A DNA stretch of 64,000 nt, from positions 1 through 64,000 of the forward strand of contig DATGZN010000058.1 of NCBI GenBank assembly GCA_035297145.1, read 5' to 3'. The number at the start of each line of letters is the position of its first letter. The stretch's first letter is position 1. The notes below the pieces were generated by a model that was not told the origin of the DNA, ran no database searches, and worked only from the letters and a program-made list of their open reading frames with translations. Of the stretch, positions 16,898 to 25,887 are shown in pieces. The translations under genes were made by a program, and so were the position numbers. This DNA is from QHXW01 sp035297145 (GTDB taxonomy: Bacteria; Acidobacteriota; Terriglobia; Bryobacterales; Bryobacteraceae).

Positions 16898-17896
16898 GTG
16901 ACCACCCGTCGTTTTTTTCTCGCGCTGCAGGCATTGGCATCCCCTGGCGTCCTTCTCTTGGCCCAAAAAACTGCTCCGGCATCCGCGGTGGATCTGCTTC
17001 AGCAGTTTCGTTTCGAGTCGAAACCATGGCCCAACTTGCATCACTTTCTGTACGTTCTCGCGCGCTGGCGCAATAATACGCCCGACCGGTTTCGCGTGGC
17101 AGTTCGGCAGGCGCCGCTGGATGTTGCCGGCCTCGACGGCCTGCCCGTTGCGGATCGCAGCGCGTGGGATGCAGGCATTGCGGCTTATCAGGTACACGCA
17201 GCACCGCTGGACATCAGCTACGGCAAGCTGGTGGACGTAAACTACGCCCTTGCCGATCTGCCCGCCGCGGCGGCGCTCGACGCGGCGAAGGACATTCCCC
17301 TCGAAATCCGCAACGCGCTCGATAAAGCCGGACCTGTTTACCGCAAACTCTGGTGGCCGCGACATGACGCAGGGAATCACGCTTGGATCGATCAGCTCCG
17401 TCCACAAGTGGAGCAATACGGTCCACGCCTCGCCGCGCAGTTGGCCGCCGCCTTCCAGCATCCCTGGCCAGTCGCTCCGTTACGGGTCGAGGTCGTCGCG
17501 TACGCGCAGTGGGCCGGCGCTTACACTACCGGCGATCCGCCCCTCATCACCATGTCGAGTCTGAACGAAGAGCACCAGGGCTCCGATGGACTCGAGCAGC
17601 TATTCCACGAGTGCTCGCACTTGATGATGGGTACGGTCGATGCGCGCTTGCGCTCGCATGTCCCGGCAATCAGCGATGACCTGTTACGCGACGTATCCCA
17701 CACCATTCTCTTTTACACCGCCGGCGAAATCATGCAACGCACCGTCGCCGGCCATGTACCGTACGCGATTCACTACAAAGTCTGGCAGCGCAGATGGACA
17801 CGGAACTTTGAGCTGCTTAAGCAATACTGGCAACCGTATCTGGATGGCCACGCGACCATGGACGAAGCCATCGATCACATCGTGCGAGCGCTTTGA
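16898..17896 (+). CDS. Exported protein with a HExxH zinc-peptidase motif
   Basis: A 332-residue protein of no family I recognise. The N-terminus (TTRRFFLALQALASPGVLLLAQ) is a signal peptide. HECSH at residues 237-241 in LEQLFHECSHLMMG is a HExxH zinc motif. A candidate third ligand lies in the following SHTILFYTAGEIMQ helix, where the Glu of GEIMQ aligns with the spacing of gluzincins. It may be an exported metallopeptidase. The start is a GTG at 16898, nine bases after the AraC regulator, whose GCGGAG immediately before it is too close to be a standard ribosome-binding site, so the start is uncertain. Confidence 0.6.
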   Translation: MTTRRFFLALQALASPGVLLLAQKTAPASAVDLLQQFRFESKPWPNLHHFLYVLARWRNNTPDRFRVAVRQAPLDVAGLDGLPVADRSAWDAGIAAYQVHAAPLDISYGKLVDVNYALADLPAAAALDAAKDIPLEIRNALDKAGPVYRKLWWPRHDAGNHAWIDQLRPQVEQYGPRLAAQLAAAFQHPWPVAPLRVEVVAYAQWAGAYTTGDPPLITMSSLNEEHQGSDGLEQLFHECSHLMMGTVDARLRSHVPAISDDLLRDVSHTILFYTAGEIMQRTVAGHVPYAIHYKVWQRRWTRNFELLKQYWQPYLDGHATMDEAIDHIVRAL

Positions 17897-17954
17897 CCGC
17901 GCTACCATAGCCCAATTGGAATGCTGCACGCCTTTCACGCGCACGAAGTGGCGC

Positions 17955-19298
17955 CTATTCGGAGGTTCTGCGTCGCAGAATGCGAAACCCCCAGGCATCT
18001 AGCGACAGCACCGGTAACGCAGGAACCGCCACCTTGCTGTCGTCGAACTGCGGTGTCACGTCCTCGAACTGTCCCGCCGCTTCTACCGTACCGAAAAACG
18101 GCCGACTGGAGCAGTTGATGGCGACCAGAAACTCCTCGCCTCCGCCGCGGCGATAGAACGTCAGAATGCGATCCGGATCGGCGTTGGGAATCCAGACCGT
18201 AGCGCCTTGTTGTAGAGCGGAGTGGGAGCGGCGGAGCGCGATCATCTGGGAATAAAACTTCGGAAACTCGGGCCGGCGCTCCGCTATTTCCCAGAAAACA
18301 GGTAACTTATAAAACAAGGCCGGTGCACCCGACTCGGTGGTATCGCCCACCTCCATGCCGTTGTAGAGCATCGGCGCCCCGTCCAGCGTGAAAACCAGGG
18401 CGGAGGCAGCCAGCGCGCCGCGTTCCCCGAAGCGCGCGATGGCTCGCTTTTCATCGTGGTTGTCCGAGAAGCGCATCTCCATAGCCCCTTTGGGGTAATG
18501 CGCCCTCGTCTGCTCCCATTCGGCTCTTATTGCCGCGGCCGGGGTGCCATGCTCGAAAACGCCGGTCAAGGTGCTGTGGAAAGGCCAAGCGTAGTCCAAA
18601 TCAAAAGCCTTCGCCAGCAATTGCGGCTCGTGGGCTTCGGCGATCATGATGATGCCGGGCTTGACCTCCTCCAGTTGCCGGCGCGCCTCCTCCCAGAAAT
18701 CCACAGGCACCATGGACGCCACATCGCAGCGGAAGCCATCCAAATCGAATTCGCGAAGCCAATACTTCAGCATGTCGAGCATGTACTTGCGTAGCTCGGG
18801 GTTGGTGTAATTGAGAGCGGCGACATCGGCCCAGTCTGGCACCGGAGAGATCACTTTGCCGGCGGCATCGTGCTTGTAGTACTCGGGACGCTTCATCATT
18901 ACGCTATCCCAAGCCGTGTGATTCGCCACGATGTCGATGATGATCTTGAGCCCATGCGCATGCGCCACCTGCACGAGGTGTTTGAGGTCGGCGGCCGTGC
19001 CATAGTCCGGATTGATGGCATAGTAATCGCGAACCGCGTAGGGGCTTCCAAGCAGGCCTTTCTTTTTCAATTGCCCGGGAGGATGAACCGGCATCAGCCA
19101 GAGAACGGTGATGCCGAGCCTCTCAAGCCGGGGAACCTGGGCCTCAATACCGCGAAAGTCGCCGCTTTCTGAGAAATCGCGTGGGTAAATCTCGTAGATA
19201 ATGCCGGATTTCACCCAGTCGGCGCTGGGTCTGGCGTTAGGCTGCTGGGCGTAGCCGAGTGATGCAAGAAAGAGGGCAATTGTCAGGCTAAAGCGCAT
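17955..19298 (-). CDS. Secreted GH13 alpha-amylase-family glycoside hydrolase
   Basis: A 447-residue exported GH13 enzyme with a signal peptide (MRFSLTIALFLASLGYAQ). The four conserved regions are all present: DIVANH (residues 122-127), GFRCDV with nucleophile Asp192, the acid/base Glu221 in MIAEAHE, and FSDNHDE with the stabilising Asp282. A short beta-sandwich C-terminal domain follows. The family hydrolyses or transglycosylates alpha-1,4 glucans; the exact specificity (amylase, glucosidase or other) cannot be read. It is transcribed divergently from the malectin-domain sensor gene, with an imperfect inverted repeat between them, which suggests control by that protein. Confidence 0.9.
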   Translation of the reverse strand: MRFSLTIALFLASLGYAQQPNARPSADWVKSGIIYEIYPRDFSESGDFRGIEAQVPRLERLGITVLWLMPVHPPGQLKKKGLLGSPYAVRDYYAINPDYGTAADLKHLVQVAHAHGLKIIIDIVANHTAWDSVMMKRPEYYKHDAAGKVISPVPDWADVAALNYTNPELRKYMLDMLKYWLREFDLDGFRCDVASMVPVDFWEEARRQLEEVKPGIIMIAEAHEPQLLAKAFDLDYAWPFHSTLTGVFEHGTPAAAIRAEWEQTRAHYPKGAMEMRFSDNHDEKRAIARFGERGALAASALVFTLDGAPMLYNGMEVGDTTESGAPALFYKLPVFWEIAERRPEFPKFYSQMIALRRSHSALQQGATVWIPNADPDRILTFYRRGGGEEFLVAINCSSRPFFGTVEAAGQFEDVTPQFDDSKVAVPALPVLSLDAWGFRILRRRTSE

Positions 19299-19327
19299 AG
19301 TTTTCCGACTAGTGCAAACAGGTTAGT

Positions 19328-19381
19328 TAACTTCTGTTACGTCTCCCCTACTTCTCCTTTTTCTTAAACGTACAGATGTTA
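19328..19381. promoter_or_regulatory. Imperfect inverted repeat between the amylase and malectin-sensor genes
   Basis: TAACTTCTGTTACG (19328-19341) and CGTACAGATGTTA (19369-19381) are inverted copies: 12 bases match, with one mismatch and one extra T. It lies 30 bases upstream of the amylase ATG and about 40 bases from the other start. A TAGAAT box at 19407-19412 could be the -10 of the sensor gene. Confidence 0.4.
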
Positions 19382-19422
19382 CATACCAAAGAAAACACCT
19401 TCGTGCTAGAATACTGCCCAAA

Positions 19423-21054
19423 GTGGGGAATGGTCCTACGCTTACGTCGCATGGGGAGCGCGAAAGAGCCGAAGTCGATTCTGCATTAGGGTCAGCCTTT
19501 TTTGCCCGTTCGCCTCGCCTCGCAAATCTCTTGAAATACGTGTGTGAGAAGTATTTTGCGGGCGAAACCGATCAAATCAAAGAATACAATATTGCAGTCG
19601 ATGTACTGGACCGCCCACCGAGCTTCGATCCCAGTGAAGATGCGATTGCGCGAGTAGAGGTCCACCGCCTTCGTAAGAAACTGCGCGAATATTATGAGAC
19701 TGAGGGCGCGGATCACAGCCTGCGCATCGTGATTCCGATCGGGCGCTACGTACCGGTATTCCTTCCCGCTGAAGCCGCGGCAGACGCCGACGCGCCGACT
19801 CTTAACGGCACCGAAGCGGTGCACGTCTCTCCCCACGGTTCGGACGAAGAGGAGCTATCCAGCCTATCCGACTTGGCGCCTACCACCAAAATCGTACGCG
19901 ATGCGGTCCCGTTTTGGAAGCGAACCTGGGCCCTGGCCCTCAGTGGTGTGGCAATCTGTGCGGCGGGTGTTTTATGGTTGGCGCGAACACCACGCTCGGA
20001 ACTTTCCCAAACGGTGATCGCCTCACGAACGAACTCTGCAAATGCGTCCGCCATGACAGCACCGCCGGCGCCGAGCGTGCCACCGCTGGCCGGTGTTGCC
20101 ACGCCTGGCGTGCGTATTCTGTGCGGCCGGCATGAACCTCACAGCGACCGCTGGGGCCGCTTGTGGTCCGCGGACAAATATTTTGAAGGTGGAAACTACT
20201 GGGAGCAGCCCCGTGTGTACCTGGCCCGCACTTTTGACCCGACACTGTTTCAAGGGTCGCGCACGGGCAATTTCAGCTATCAAATTCCTTTGGAACCAGG
20301 GGTTTACGAGTTGCACCTGTTCTTTGTCGAGACCACCTTCGGGCCTCCCAACAACGGCGGCGAAAACAGCCGGATGTTTCACGTGGCCGTCGACCGCAAA
20401 GGAAGGATATTGAGTGAGTTCGATGTCATCTCCGACGCCGGCGGCCCTGGGATCGTCGATGAACGCGTTTTCAAAGACATCTCGCCGGGACCCGACGGGC
20501 TGCTGCGCATCCGGTTTATGACGGTGAATTACATGGCCATGGTGAGCGCGATCGAGGTGGAAGCGGCGCGTGCAAACCGGTTGAATCCAATCCGCATAGT
20601 GGCCCAGGACCGGTCCTATACGGACGCCCAGGAGCATGTATGGTTTCCCGAGAATTATTGGATGGGAGGCCAGCCGGGCAATCATTCGGCGAGCATTGAA
20701 GGAACGGAAGATCCCGGGCTTTACAGCAGGGAACGTTACGGCAACTTCAGTTACGCCATTCCGGTAGATGAGGGCGAGTACGCGATTACGCTGCACTTCG
20801 CGGAAACCTATTGGGGCCGCGAGAACCCAGGAGGCGGCGGGGCAGGAAGCCGGGTTTTCGACGTATTTTGCAACGGCGTTGCCCTCTTCCGGAACCTCGA
20901 CATCTATAAAGAGGTGGGCGCCGATCGATCGCTCGTCAAGACCTTCCACCACATGAAGCCTAATGCACAAGGCAAACTCCTGCTGTCGTTCGTGCCCGTG
21001 CACAATTTCGGCACGGTCAACGCGATCGAGGTCGAAGACGAAACCAAGAATTAA
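19423..21054 (+). CDS. Transmembrane protein with an N-terminal wHTH-like domain and two malectin-type domains
   Basis: A 543-residue single-pass protein. Residues 18-114 are a charged alpha/beta domain (SPRLANLLKYVCEKYF, IKEYNIAVDVL, DAIARVEVHRLRKKLREYYE, IPIGRYVPVF). I have seen this as the N-terminal domain of many Acidobacteriota membrane proteins; its helix pattern suggests winged-helix DNA binding, which is inference. One membrane helix follows (168-187), then a Pro/Ala linker. Two malectin-like beta domains come next (about 226-375 and 388-538), with repeated FxPTLFQGSRTGNFSYxIP-like and NFSYAIPVDEGEY motifs. Malectin binds glucose disaccharides such as maltose. The GTG at 19423 is the start. 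The amylase gene is divergent. Confidence 0.75.
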   Translation: MGNGPTLTSHGERERAEVDSALGSAFFARSPRLANLLKYVCEKYFAGETDQIKEYNIAVDVLDRPPSFDPSEDAIARVEVHRLRKKLREYYETEGADHSLRIVIPIGRYVPVFLPAEAAADADAPTLNGTEAVHVSPHGSDEEELSSLSDLAPTTKIVRDAVPFWKRTWALALSGVAICAAGVLWLARTPRSELSQTVIASRTNSANASAMTAPPAPSVPPLAGVATPGVRILCGRHEPHSDRWGRLWSADKYFEGGNYWEQPRVYLARTFDPTLFQGSRTGNFSYQIPLEPGVYELHLFFVETTFGPPNNGGENSRMFHVAVDRKGRILSEFDVISDAGGPGIVDERVFKDISPGPDGLLRIRFMTVNYMAMVSAIEVEAARANRLNPIRIVAQDRSYTDAQEHVWFPENYWMGGQPGNHSASIEGTEDPGLYSRERYGNFSYAIPVDEGEYAITLHFAETYWGRENPGGGGAGSRVFDVFCNGVALFRNLDIYKEVGADRSLVKTFHHMKPNAQGKLLLSFVPVHNFGTVNAIEVEDETKN

Positions 21055-21638
21055 TTCTTAGCCTGGACAGCGCCGGGCTTGGGGCTGGTATCGCCGGTGA
21101 GTGCTTTCTCGACGGCGTAGGTCAGTTCCGGCGCTTTGGAGTCGACCTCCGGCTCGAAGCGCGCGAGGATCTTGCCATCCCGGCCAATCAGGAACTTTGT
21201 GAAGTTCCACCTCACGACTCCGGCAGTTGCGGCATTGCTATCTTTGTCGGTCAAGAACTGGTAGAGAGGAGCGATATCGTCTCCCGCCGCGGAGATTTTG
21301 GCGAACATGGGGAAGGTGACCTTGTATTTCTGCACAAACTGGCGAATCTCGTCGTTCGTACCGGGCTCTTCCTGACCAAAATTGTTGGCGGGAAAAGCCA
21401 GCACCACCAAGCCCTCCTTCTGATAGGTCTGATAAAGCCACTCGAGGCCTTCATATTGCGGCGTGAAGATGCTGTGACTGGCCACGTTGACGATGAGCAG
21501 AACTTTACCGCGATAGGCGGCTAGCGTCGATGGTTTTCCGTCGATGGCTAGCGGCACGAAATCGAATGCCGACGGCGCCCCGTACAGAGAGGCGCCGAAG
21601 GCGAGCAGCAACAACGATAAGCGGAGTCTAGAATTCAT
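21051..21638 (-). CDS. Glutathione peroxidase-family protein lacking the peroxidatic cysteine
   Basis: A 195-residue exported GPx homologue (signal peptide at residues 1-20). The fold marks are present: VLLIVNVAS, FTPQYEGLEWLYQTY, NNFGQEEPG, and WNFTKFLIGRDG with Trp144 and Asn145 of the catalytic tetrad. The key positions are changed. The Cys/Sec of NVASxCG is Ser56 (codon AGC), the tetrad Gln of the NQFG motif is Asn86, and the second conserved Cys is Ala84. The whole protein contains no cysteine, so thiol peroxidase activity is not expected. The start overlaps the end of the TonB receptor gene by 11 bases, implying coupled translation. Confidence 0.85.
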   Translation of the reverse strand: MNSRLRLSLLLLAFGASLYGAPSAFDFVPLAIDGKPSTLAAYRGKVLLIVNVASHSIFTPQYEGLEWLYQTYQKEGLVVLAFPANNFGQEEPGTNDEIRQFVQKYKVTFPMFAKISAAGDDIAPLYQFLTDKDSNAATAGVVRWNFTKFLIGRDGKILARFEPEVDSKAPELTYAVEKALTGDTSPKPGAVQAKN

Positions 21639-24600
21639 AGCGCAGTGCGAACTGCATCTCGCGCGGTGGCGTGGTGTTCTGGAACTCTCCGAACGTGGTC
21701 GGATTGTGCAGCGCCAGGCTGGGCTGGATGAAGTTCACGTTGTTGAAAGCATTATATGCCTCGGCGCGGAACTGGATGCGGTGGCCCTCCCAGGGCAGCT
21801 TGAACGATTTGGAGATGCTGATGTCGAAATTCTTCTGAGCCGCCAGGCGGACCAGGGCGCGCGCTCCCGATGTTCCAGGATAAGCGTCGGCGAAACTGCT
21901 GGTCGCATTGGTGTTGGCAAAAATGCTTGGAATGCCGTTGTTGTCGATTTGTACGCCAGTCTTGAACGGGGCGCTCGGAATCGCGAGGGAGTTCAGCCAG
22001 TAGTTGGTATTCCAAACGTAGTCCCCTTGGACCACGCTGGGCAGCCCGCTGGCGAATCGCATAATGCTGGAGACCTGCCATCCCCCGATGATCTCGTCCA
22101 CCCAGCCGGGCGCCGAATTGAATAGAGGCTTGTTCTTCCCGAAAGGAAGCTCGTAGACGACGTTGGCATTGACCAGGTTGCGGATATCGAAATCGGACGA
22201 TCCGCGAAATTGCCCTGGACTGAATATGTTCTGAATGGAAGCGCCGTCGATGCCTGAGCCGCCCTCGGCCGCGGATGCGTTGTCGATGGAATGAGACAGC
22301 GTGTAGTTGAAATCGAAGGAAACTCCCTGACTGAAGGCGCGGCGGATGCTGACAGTCGCGCCGTGATAGTCGGCCGCGCCAGCGTTCATCCAGGTCGGCA
22401 TCGAACTGCCTTGCGGCGCAAAGAATGTGAAGCAGCCATAGAGCGAGGCGCAAGTGCCGTTTGGAGTGCCGAACTTGCCAGGAATGCGATCCAGGGCGTG
22501 CAGCATGTCGAGGTAGCTGCCCCCGTACACGCCATAGATTCCGTAGAAATAATTCGCGCTTGCGCTGCCGGGGATGTAGTAATTCTGCAGCACGGGGAAC
22601 AGGTCTTGGATGAAGGGACTGTTGGGCACCAAAGACGCATTGGCAGCCACTTGATTGGCCATGGTGGCCGGATCGCCATTTTGGTGGGCGCCGGCCGACG
22701 CGCTCAAGCCGTTGTAGACCTGGCGCAATCCGGTCATGCTTTGCAACCAGGTTTGACCGGATTTCGGATCTTTGAAATTCTCGAGCATGGTATACACGTC
22801 GCCTTGAAGCAGTAGCTTGCGCGACAACCTGCCAACGTAAGAAGTCTCCATGATCAGATGACCGGGGAGCTCGCGTGCAAATGACGCGTTGAGCACGATC
22901 GAATAGGGTGACCTGAGGTCAGGGGAGATGCCTTGAAATTCACCTTCAATGGCGTTGATGTTGGGGGGCGTGTAGGGGAAGCTGCCAGCCGGCGCGGCCG
23001 GAAACCCAGGCACCGTACCGTCGTAACGTGGCGACGTCGTGAAATTGTAGGAAACAGGATTGCCCAACGTGGTGGCCAGGCCGAAAGAACCGAATTGATC
23101 GAATTGCGTGATCAATTCACTGCCGAAGCGGTCATAAACCATGGCGCCGCCCATGCGGAACACGCCATTCGATCCGAAGATCTTCTGCATGATTCCGCCG
23201 CGATCTTTGGGGCTGTACGCGAGAGAGAAGCGCGGGGCGAAATCGGCATTGTCCGGACCGTACCAAGTTGGCTTGCCGTTGGCCGGGCCGCTCAAGGAAT
23301 AAGTCAGGTACGCATGCGGCATGGCATTGGAGGGCACGCCCTGCGCCCCCAGGAAATTGCGCTCGGCGAAGTACTGGTTCAGCCCGATATCCGGCGCGAC
23401 TTGCAGCCCGTTGGCTTCGTACGGCGGCCGGTCATTGCTGTAACGCAGGCCATAGGTCAGGGTGAGGTCTCGCGTTACGCGGTGGGTATCGCTCACGAAG
23501 AATTCGTATTCGCGCATTTTGAACGCGCGCGTCTGCGCCGCTCCCTGCGGCAATGCCGATCCGTTCCGCAAGAACTGATAAGTGATCTGCGTGTTATTGA
23601 CCAGGCCCAGCAAGACTCCCAGCGCCGAGGAATCCGAGGTCGGATCGTTGAGCTGCAAATTGGGATTTCCCGTGCGTGCCTGAATGAAGTTGGTCAGGTT
23701 GGACTGAATGTCCTCGCCGAGCCCCACCAGCACGCTGTTGTTGAATCCATACTGCGGGAAGGACTGGGCGTAGGTGAAGCGGTTGTTGGTCATGATGCGG
23801 ATGTTGGTGCCCGCGGTAATTGTCTGCTTGCCCTTGATCCAAGTCAGGTTGTCGACGATGTTGTAGACGGGCAAAATCCGCCCGTTGGCGCGCGCGGCCG
23901 TATTGTAGTTTTGCAACGGATCGATCGTAGCCAGGGTGAACGAGTCGCCGACCGTTCCCGATTGCGCCAGGCCCTGCCGCGTGAGGCCGAACGTCACGTT
24001 GTTGATCAGATTGGGCTTCAAGATAGCCGTGTAAGCGCCCGAGATGCCCTTGCTATTGTTCAAAAGCACACTGGCCGGCGCCTGCCCGGGGAACTGAGCC
24101 AGCTCGTTGACAAGATCCTGCGACGAATTGGATAGCGTGCCCCGAATGGAGAGCGTGTGTTTGCCGGCGCCATCGAGAATGAAGTCCATCTTGCCCACGT
24201 AGGCGCGATTGTCGAGCCGGTTGGGCGCGTTGAATCGAAACCCGCTGAAGTTCAGCCCGCCGTCGGTACCGTAGCTGGGATCATTGCCGACCGGGTATTG
24301 CTTGAGGATGCTGAGGTATTGCTGATTGAGGCCGATATGCAGGGGATCGATCTGCTTGATCTCGGCGGGCGAGAGCGTGTAGGTGTTGCCACTCGCATCC
24401 GCAAACGTCAGGATTCCCTGCTTCAAGCTCTCGGATGGCACCACACGCTGCTCCGGCGACGCACTCGCGTCGATGCGGCGCTCATAGTTGAAGAAGTAGA
24501 AGGCGCGGTGTTTCTTGATGCGGCCTCCGAGCGACGCCCCAAACTGGTTGCGGTTGAGCGCCGTGCGGTCCACGCCATTGAAATTATTGAAGAAACTGTT

Positions 24601-25443
24601 GGCGGCAAATAGCGTGTTCCGATTGTATTCGTATGCCGAGCCATGCAACTGGTTCGTGCCGCTCTTGGTAACCAGGACTACCTGCCCACCGGAGGAACGG
24701 CCCTCATCGGCGCCCTGGCCGGCAACGGTCACGCGAAACTCCTGCACAGAGTCGAGAGGAATGGGCAGCACGGAATTGAATCCGGAGATGGGACTGTCGG
24801 AGATATTAGCGTTGGAGCCCTGGCCGTCGGTTCTAGGACCGGCGATACCGGCATTTTCGTTGTCGTTGACGTCCACTCCGTCGAGCGTGACGTTGTTCTG
24901 ATCGCGGCGCGCGCCAAGGACTTCGCCCGTGGCCGTAACTCCAGGCTGGAGGCTAAGCAACTCAACTACGTTGCGCGTGTCGAGCGGCAACTGGCGAACC
25001 TGGTGCTCCGTGAAGGCATTCCCGATGGATGCGTCCGTCGTGCTGACGGTGGCCGCCTCGGCGCTGACGTTCACTTGTTCGCCGGTGGTTCCGACGTCCA
25101 ACTGGAGGTCCAACGTGGCTGGCACGTTCACTTGCAGCGTAATGTGCTCGCGCGTGGCTTTAGCGAAGCCGGGCTTGGTTGCCGTCAGCGCGTATTCTCC
25201 CGGCGGGACTTGCGAGAACTGGTAGGCGCCTGAGTTGTCGGACACAACCTGCCTGGACAAGCCGGTCGCTACATTGTTTAGCGTGACGATCGCCGTTGGA
25301 ATCACGGCGCCGGTCGGGTCGGTGACGGTTCCATGCAGAGAACTCGTGGCTTGTGCATAGAGCATCCAGGCAGCAGCCAGCAGGCAGCCGCATAATAAGG
25401 CAGATCGCCGAAAGTGATGTGTGACGGGTCGCATCGCGCGCAT
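21628..25443 (-). CDS. Oar-like TonB-dependent receptor with carboxypeptidase-regulatory domain
   Basis: A 1271-residue outer-membrane protein. After a signal peptide (to about residue 31) comes a carboxypeptidase regulatory-like domain (SLHGTVTDPTGAVIPTAIVTLNN, SGAYQFSQVPPGEYALTATKPG). Then a plug-like region follows (VRQLPLDTRNVVELLSLQPGV, NNVTLDGVDVND, GGQVVLVTKSGTNQLHGSAYEYNRN). A long beta-barrel ends in FALRYEF with the terminal aromatic needed for outer-membrane insertion. Acidobacteriota carry many such receptors for large substrates. AGGAGG five bases before the ATG fixes the start. The GPx-like gene overlaps its 3' end. Confidence 0.92.
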   Translation of the reverse strand: MRAMRPVTHHFRRSALLCGCLLAAAWMLYAQATSSLHGTVTDPTGAVIPTAIVTLNNVATGLSRQVVSDNSGAYQFSQVPPGEYALTATKPGFAKATREHITLQVNVPATLDLQLDVGTTGEQVNVSAEAATVSTTDASIGNAFTEHQVRQLPLDTRNVVELLSLQPGVTATGEVLGARRDQNNVTLDGVDVNDNENAGIAGPRTDGQGSNANISDSPISGFNSVLPIPLDSVQEFRVTVAGQGADEGRSSGGQVVLVTKSGTNQLHGSAYEYNRNTLFAANSFFNNFNGVDRTALNRNQFGASLGGRIKKHRAFYFFNYERRIDASASPEQRVVPSESLKQGILTFADASGNTYTLSPAEIKQIDPLHIGLNQQYLSILKQYPVGNDPSYGTDGGLNFSGFRFNAPNRLDNRAYVGKMDFILDGAGKHTLSIRGTLSNSSQDLVNELAQFPGQAPASVLLNNSKGISGAYTAILKPNLINNVTFGLTRQGLAQSGTVGDSFTLATIDPLQNYNTAARANGRILPVYNIVDNLTWIKGKQTITAGTNIRIMTNNRFTYAQSFPQYGFNNSVLVGLGEDIQSNLTNFIQARTGNPNLQLNDPTSDSSALGVLLGLVNNTQITYQFLRNGSALPQGAAQTRAFKMREYEFFVSDTHRVTRDLTLTYGLRYSNDRPPYEANGLQVAPDIGLNQYFAERNFLGAQGVPSNAMPHAYLTYSLSGPANGKPTWYGPDNADFAPRFSLAYSPKDRGGIMQKIFGSNGVFRMGGAMVYDRFGSELITQFDQFGSFGLATTLGNPVSYNFTTSPRYDGTVPGFPAAPAGSFPYTPPNINAIEGEFQGISPDLRSPYSIVLNASFARELPGHLIMETSYVGRLSRKLLLQGDVYTMLENFKDPKSGQTWLQSMTGLRQVYNGLSASAGAHQNGDPATMANQVAANASLVPNSPFIQDLFPVLQNYYIPGSASANYFYGIYGVYGGSYLDMLHALDRIPGKFGTPNGTCASLYGCFTFFAPQGSSMPTWMNAGAADYHGATVSIRRAFSQGVSFDFNYTLSHSIDNASAAEGGSGIDGASIQNIFSPGQFRGSSDFDIRNLVNANVVYELPFGKNKPLFNSAPGWVDEIIGGWQVSSIMRFASGLPSVVQGDYVWNTNYWLNSLAIPSAPFKTGVQIDNNGIPSIFANTNATSSFADAYPGTSGARALVRLAAQKNFDISISKSFKLPWEGHRIQFRAEAYNAFNNVNFIQPSLALHNPTTFGEFQNTTPPREMQFALRYEF

Positions 25444-25887
25444 TTTTCCTCCTAGAGTGTGAGAGACGGGTGAACGTCGGGATTACGAGGAACAGGCTCT
25501 ACTGCCAGCTTGGGCGGATGCCGAATCGCGTTTGCGGCGGAAACTCAGCGAAGAGTTACTAAACTACGCTTGATGAGGGGTCACGCGGTTCGCGAACACT
25601 GTGGATACACTCCACGCGAAACAATCACCCCTATAAAGTGTTCCATCAATATTACGAGACGATGTTATTACTGTCAAGATGTAACTACACGCTCTCAAGC
25701 CACGGCCAACACAACTATCGTGGTCAGACCACTGTCGAATCGACACAAGCGAGACGGCGGGCACCAGCGACCTTTCGGATTGGCCATGTACAGAAAAAAG
25801 CCGCGGGTTCCCGCAAACAACGCGTGACCCCGCGCTACATTTTCCGACGGTTGGTTAACAGGAGTTCTCGCCAGTTTTTCGGATAAG
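25444..25887. other. Intergenic region with a long-range exact inverted repeat
   Basis: No gene is supported in these 444 bases. GGGGTCACGCG (25577-25587) and CGCGTGACCCC (25821-25831) are exact inverted copies 233 bases apart. A palindrome GTTCGCGAAC overlaps the base of the left arm. The receptor promoter should also lie here. Confidence 0.5.

Noticed and set aside
20023..21003. 326-codon minus-strand frame
   Set aside because: It lies entirely antisense to the malectin-domain protein, whose domains are clear; it is a mirror frame.
21472..21474. Selenocysteine codon in the GPx homologue
   Set aside because: The codon at the peroxidatic position is AGC (Ser), not TGA, so there is no Sec.
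22933..24135. 400-codon plus-strand frame
   Set aside because: It is antisense to the TonB-dependent receptor and shows no domain; the receptor frame is well supported.
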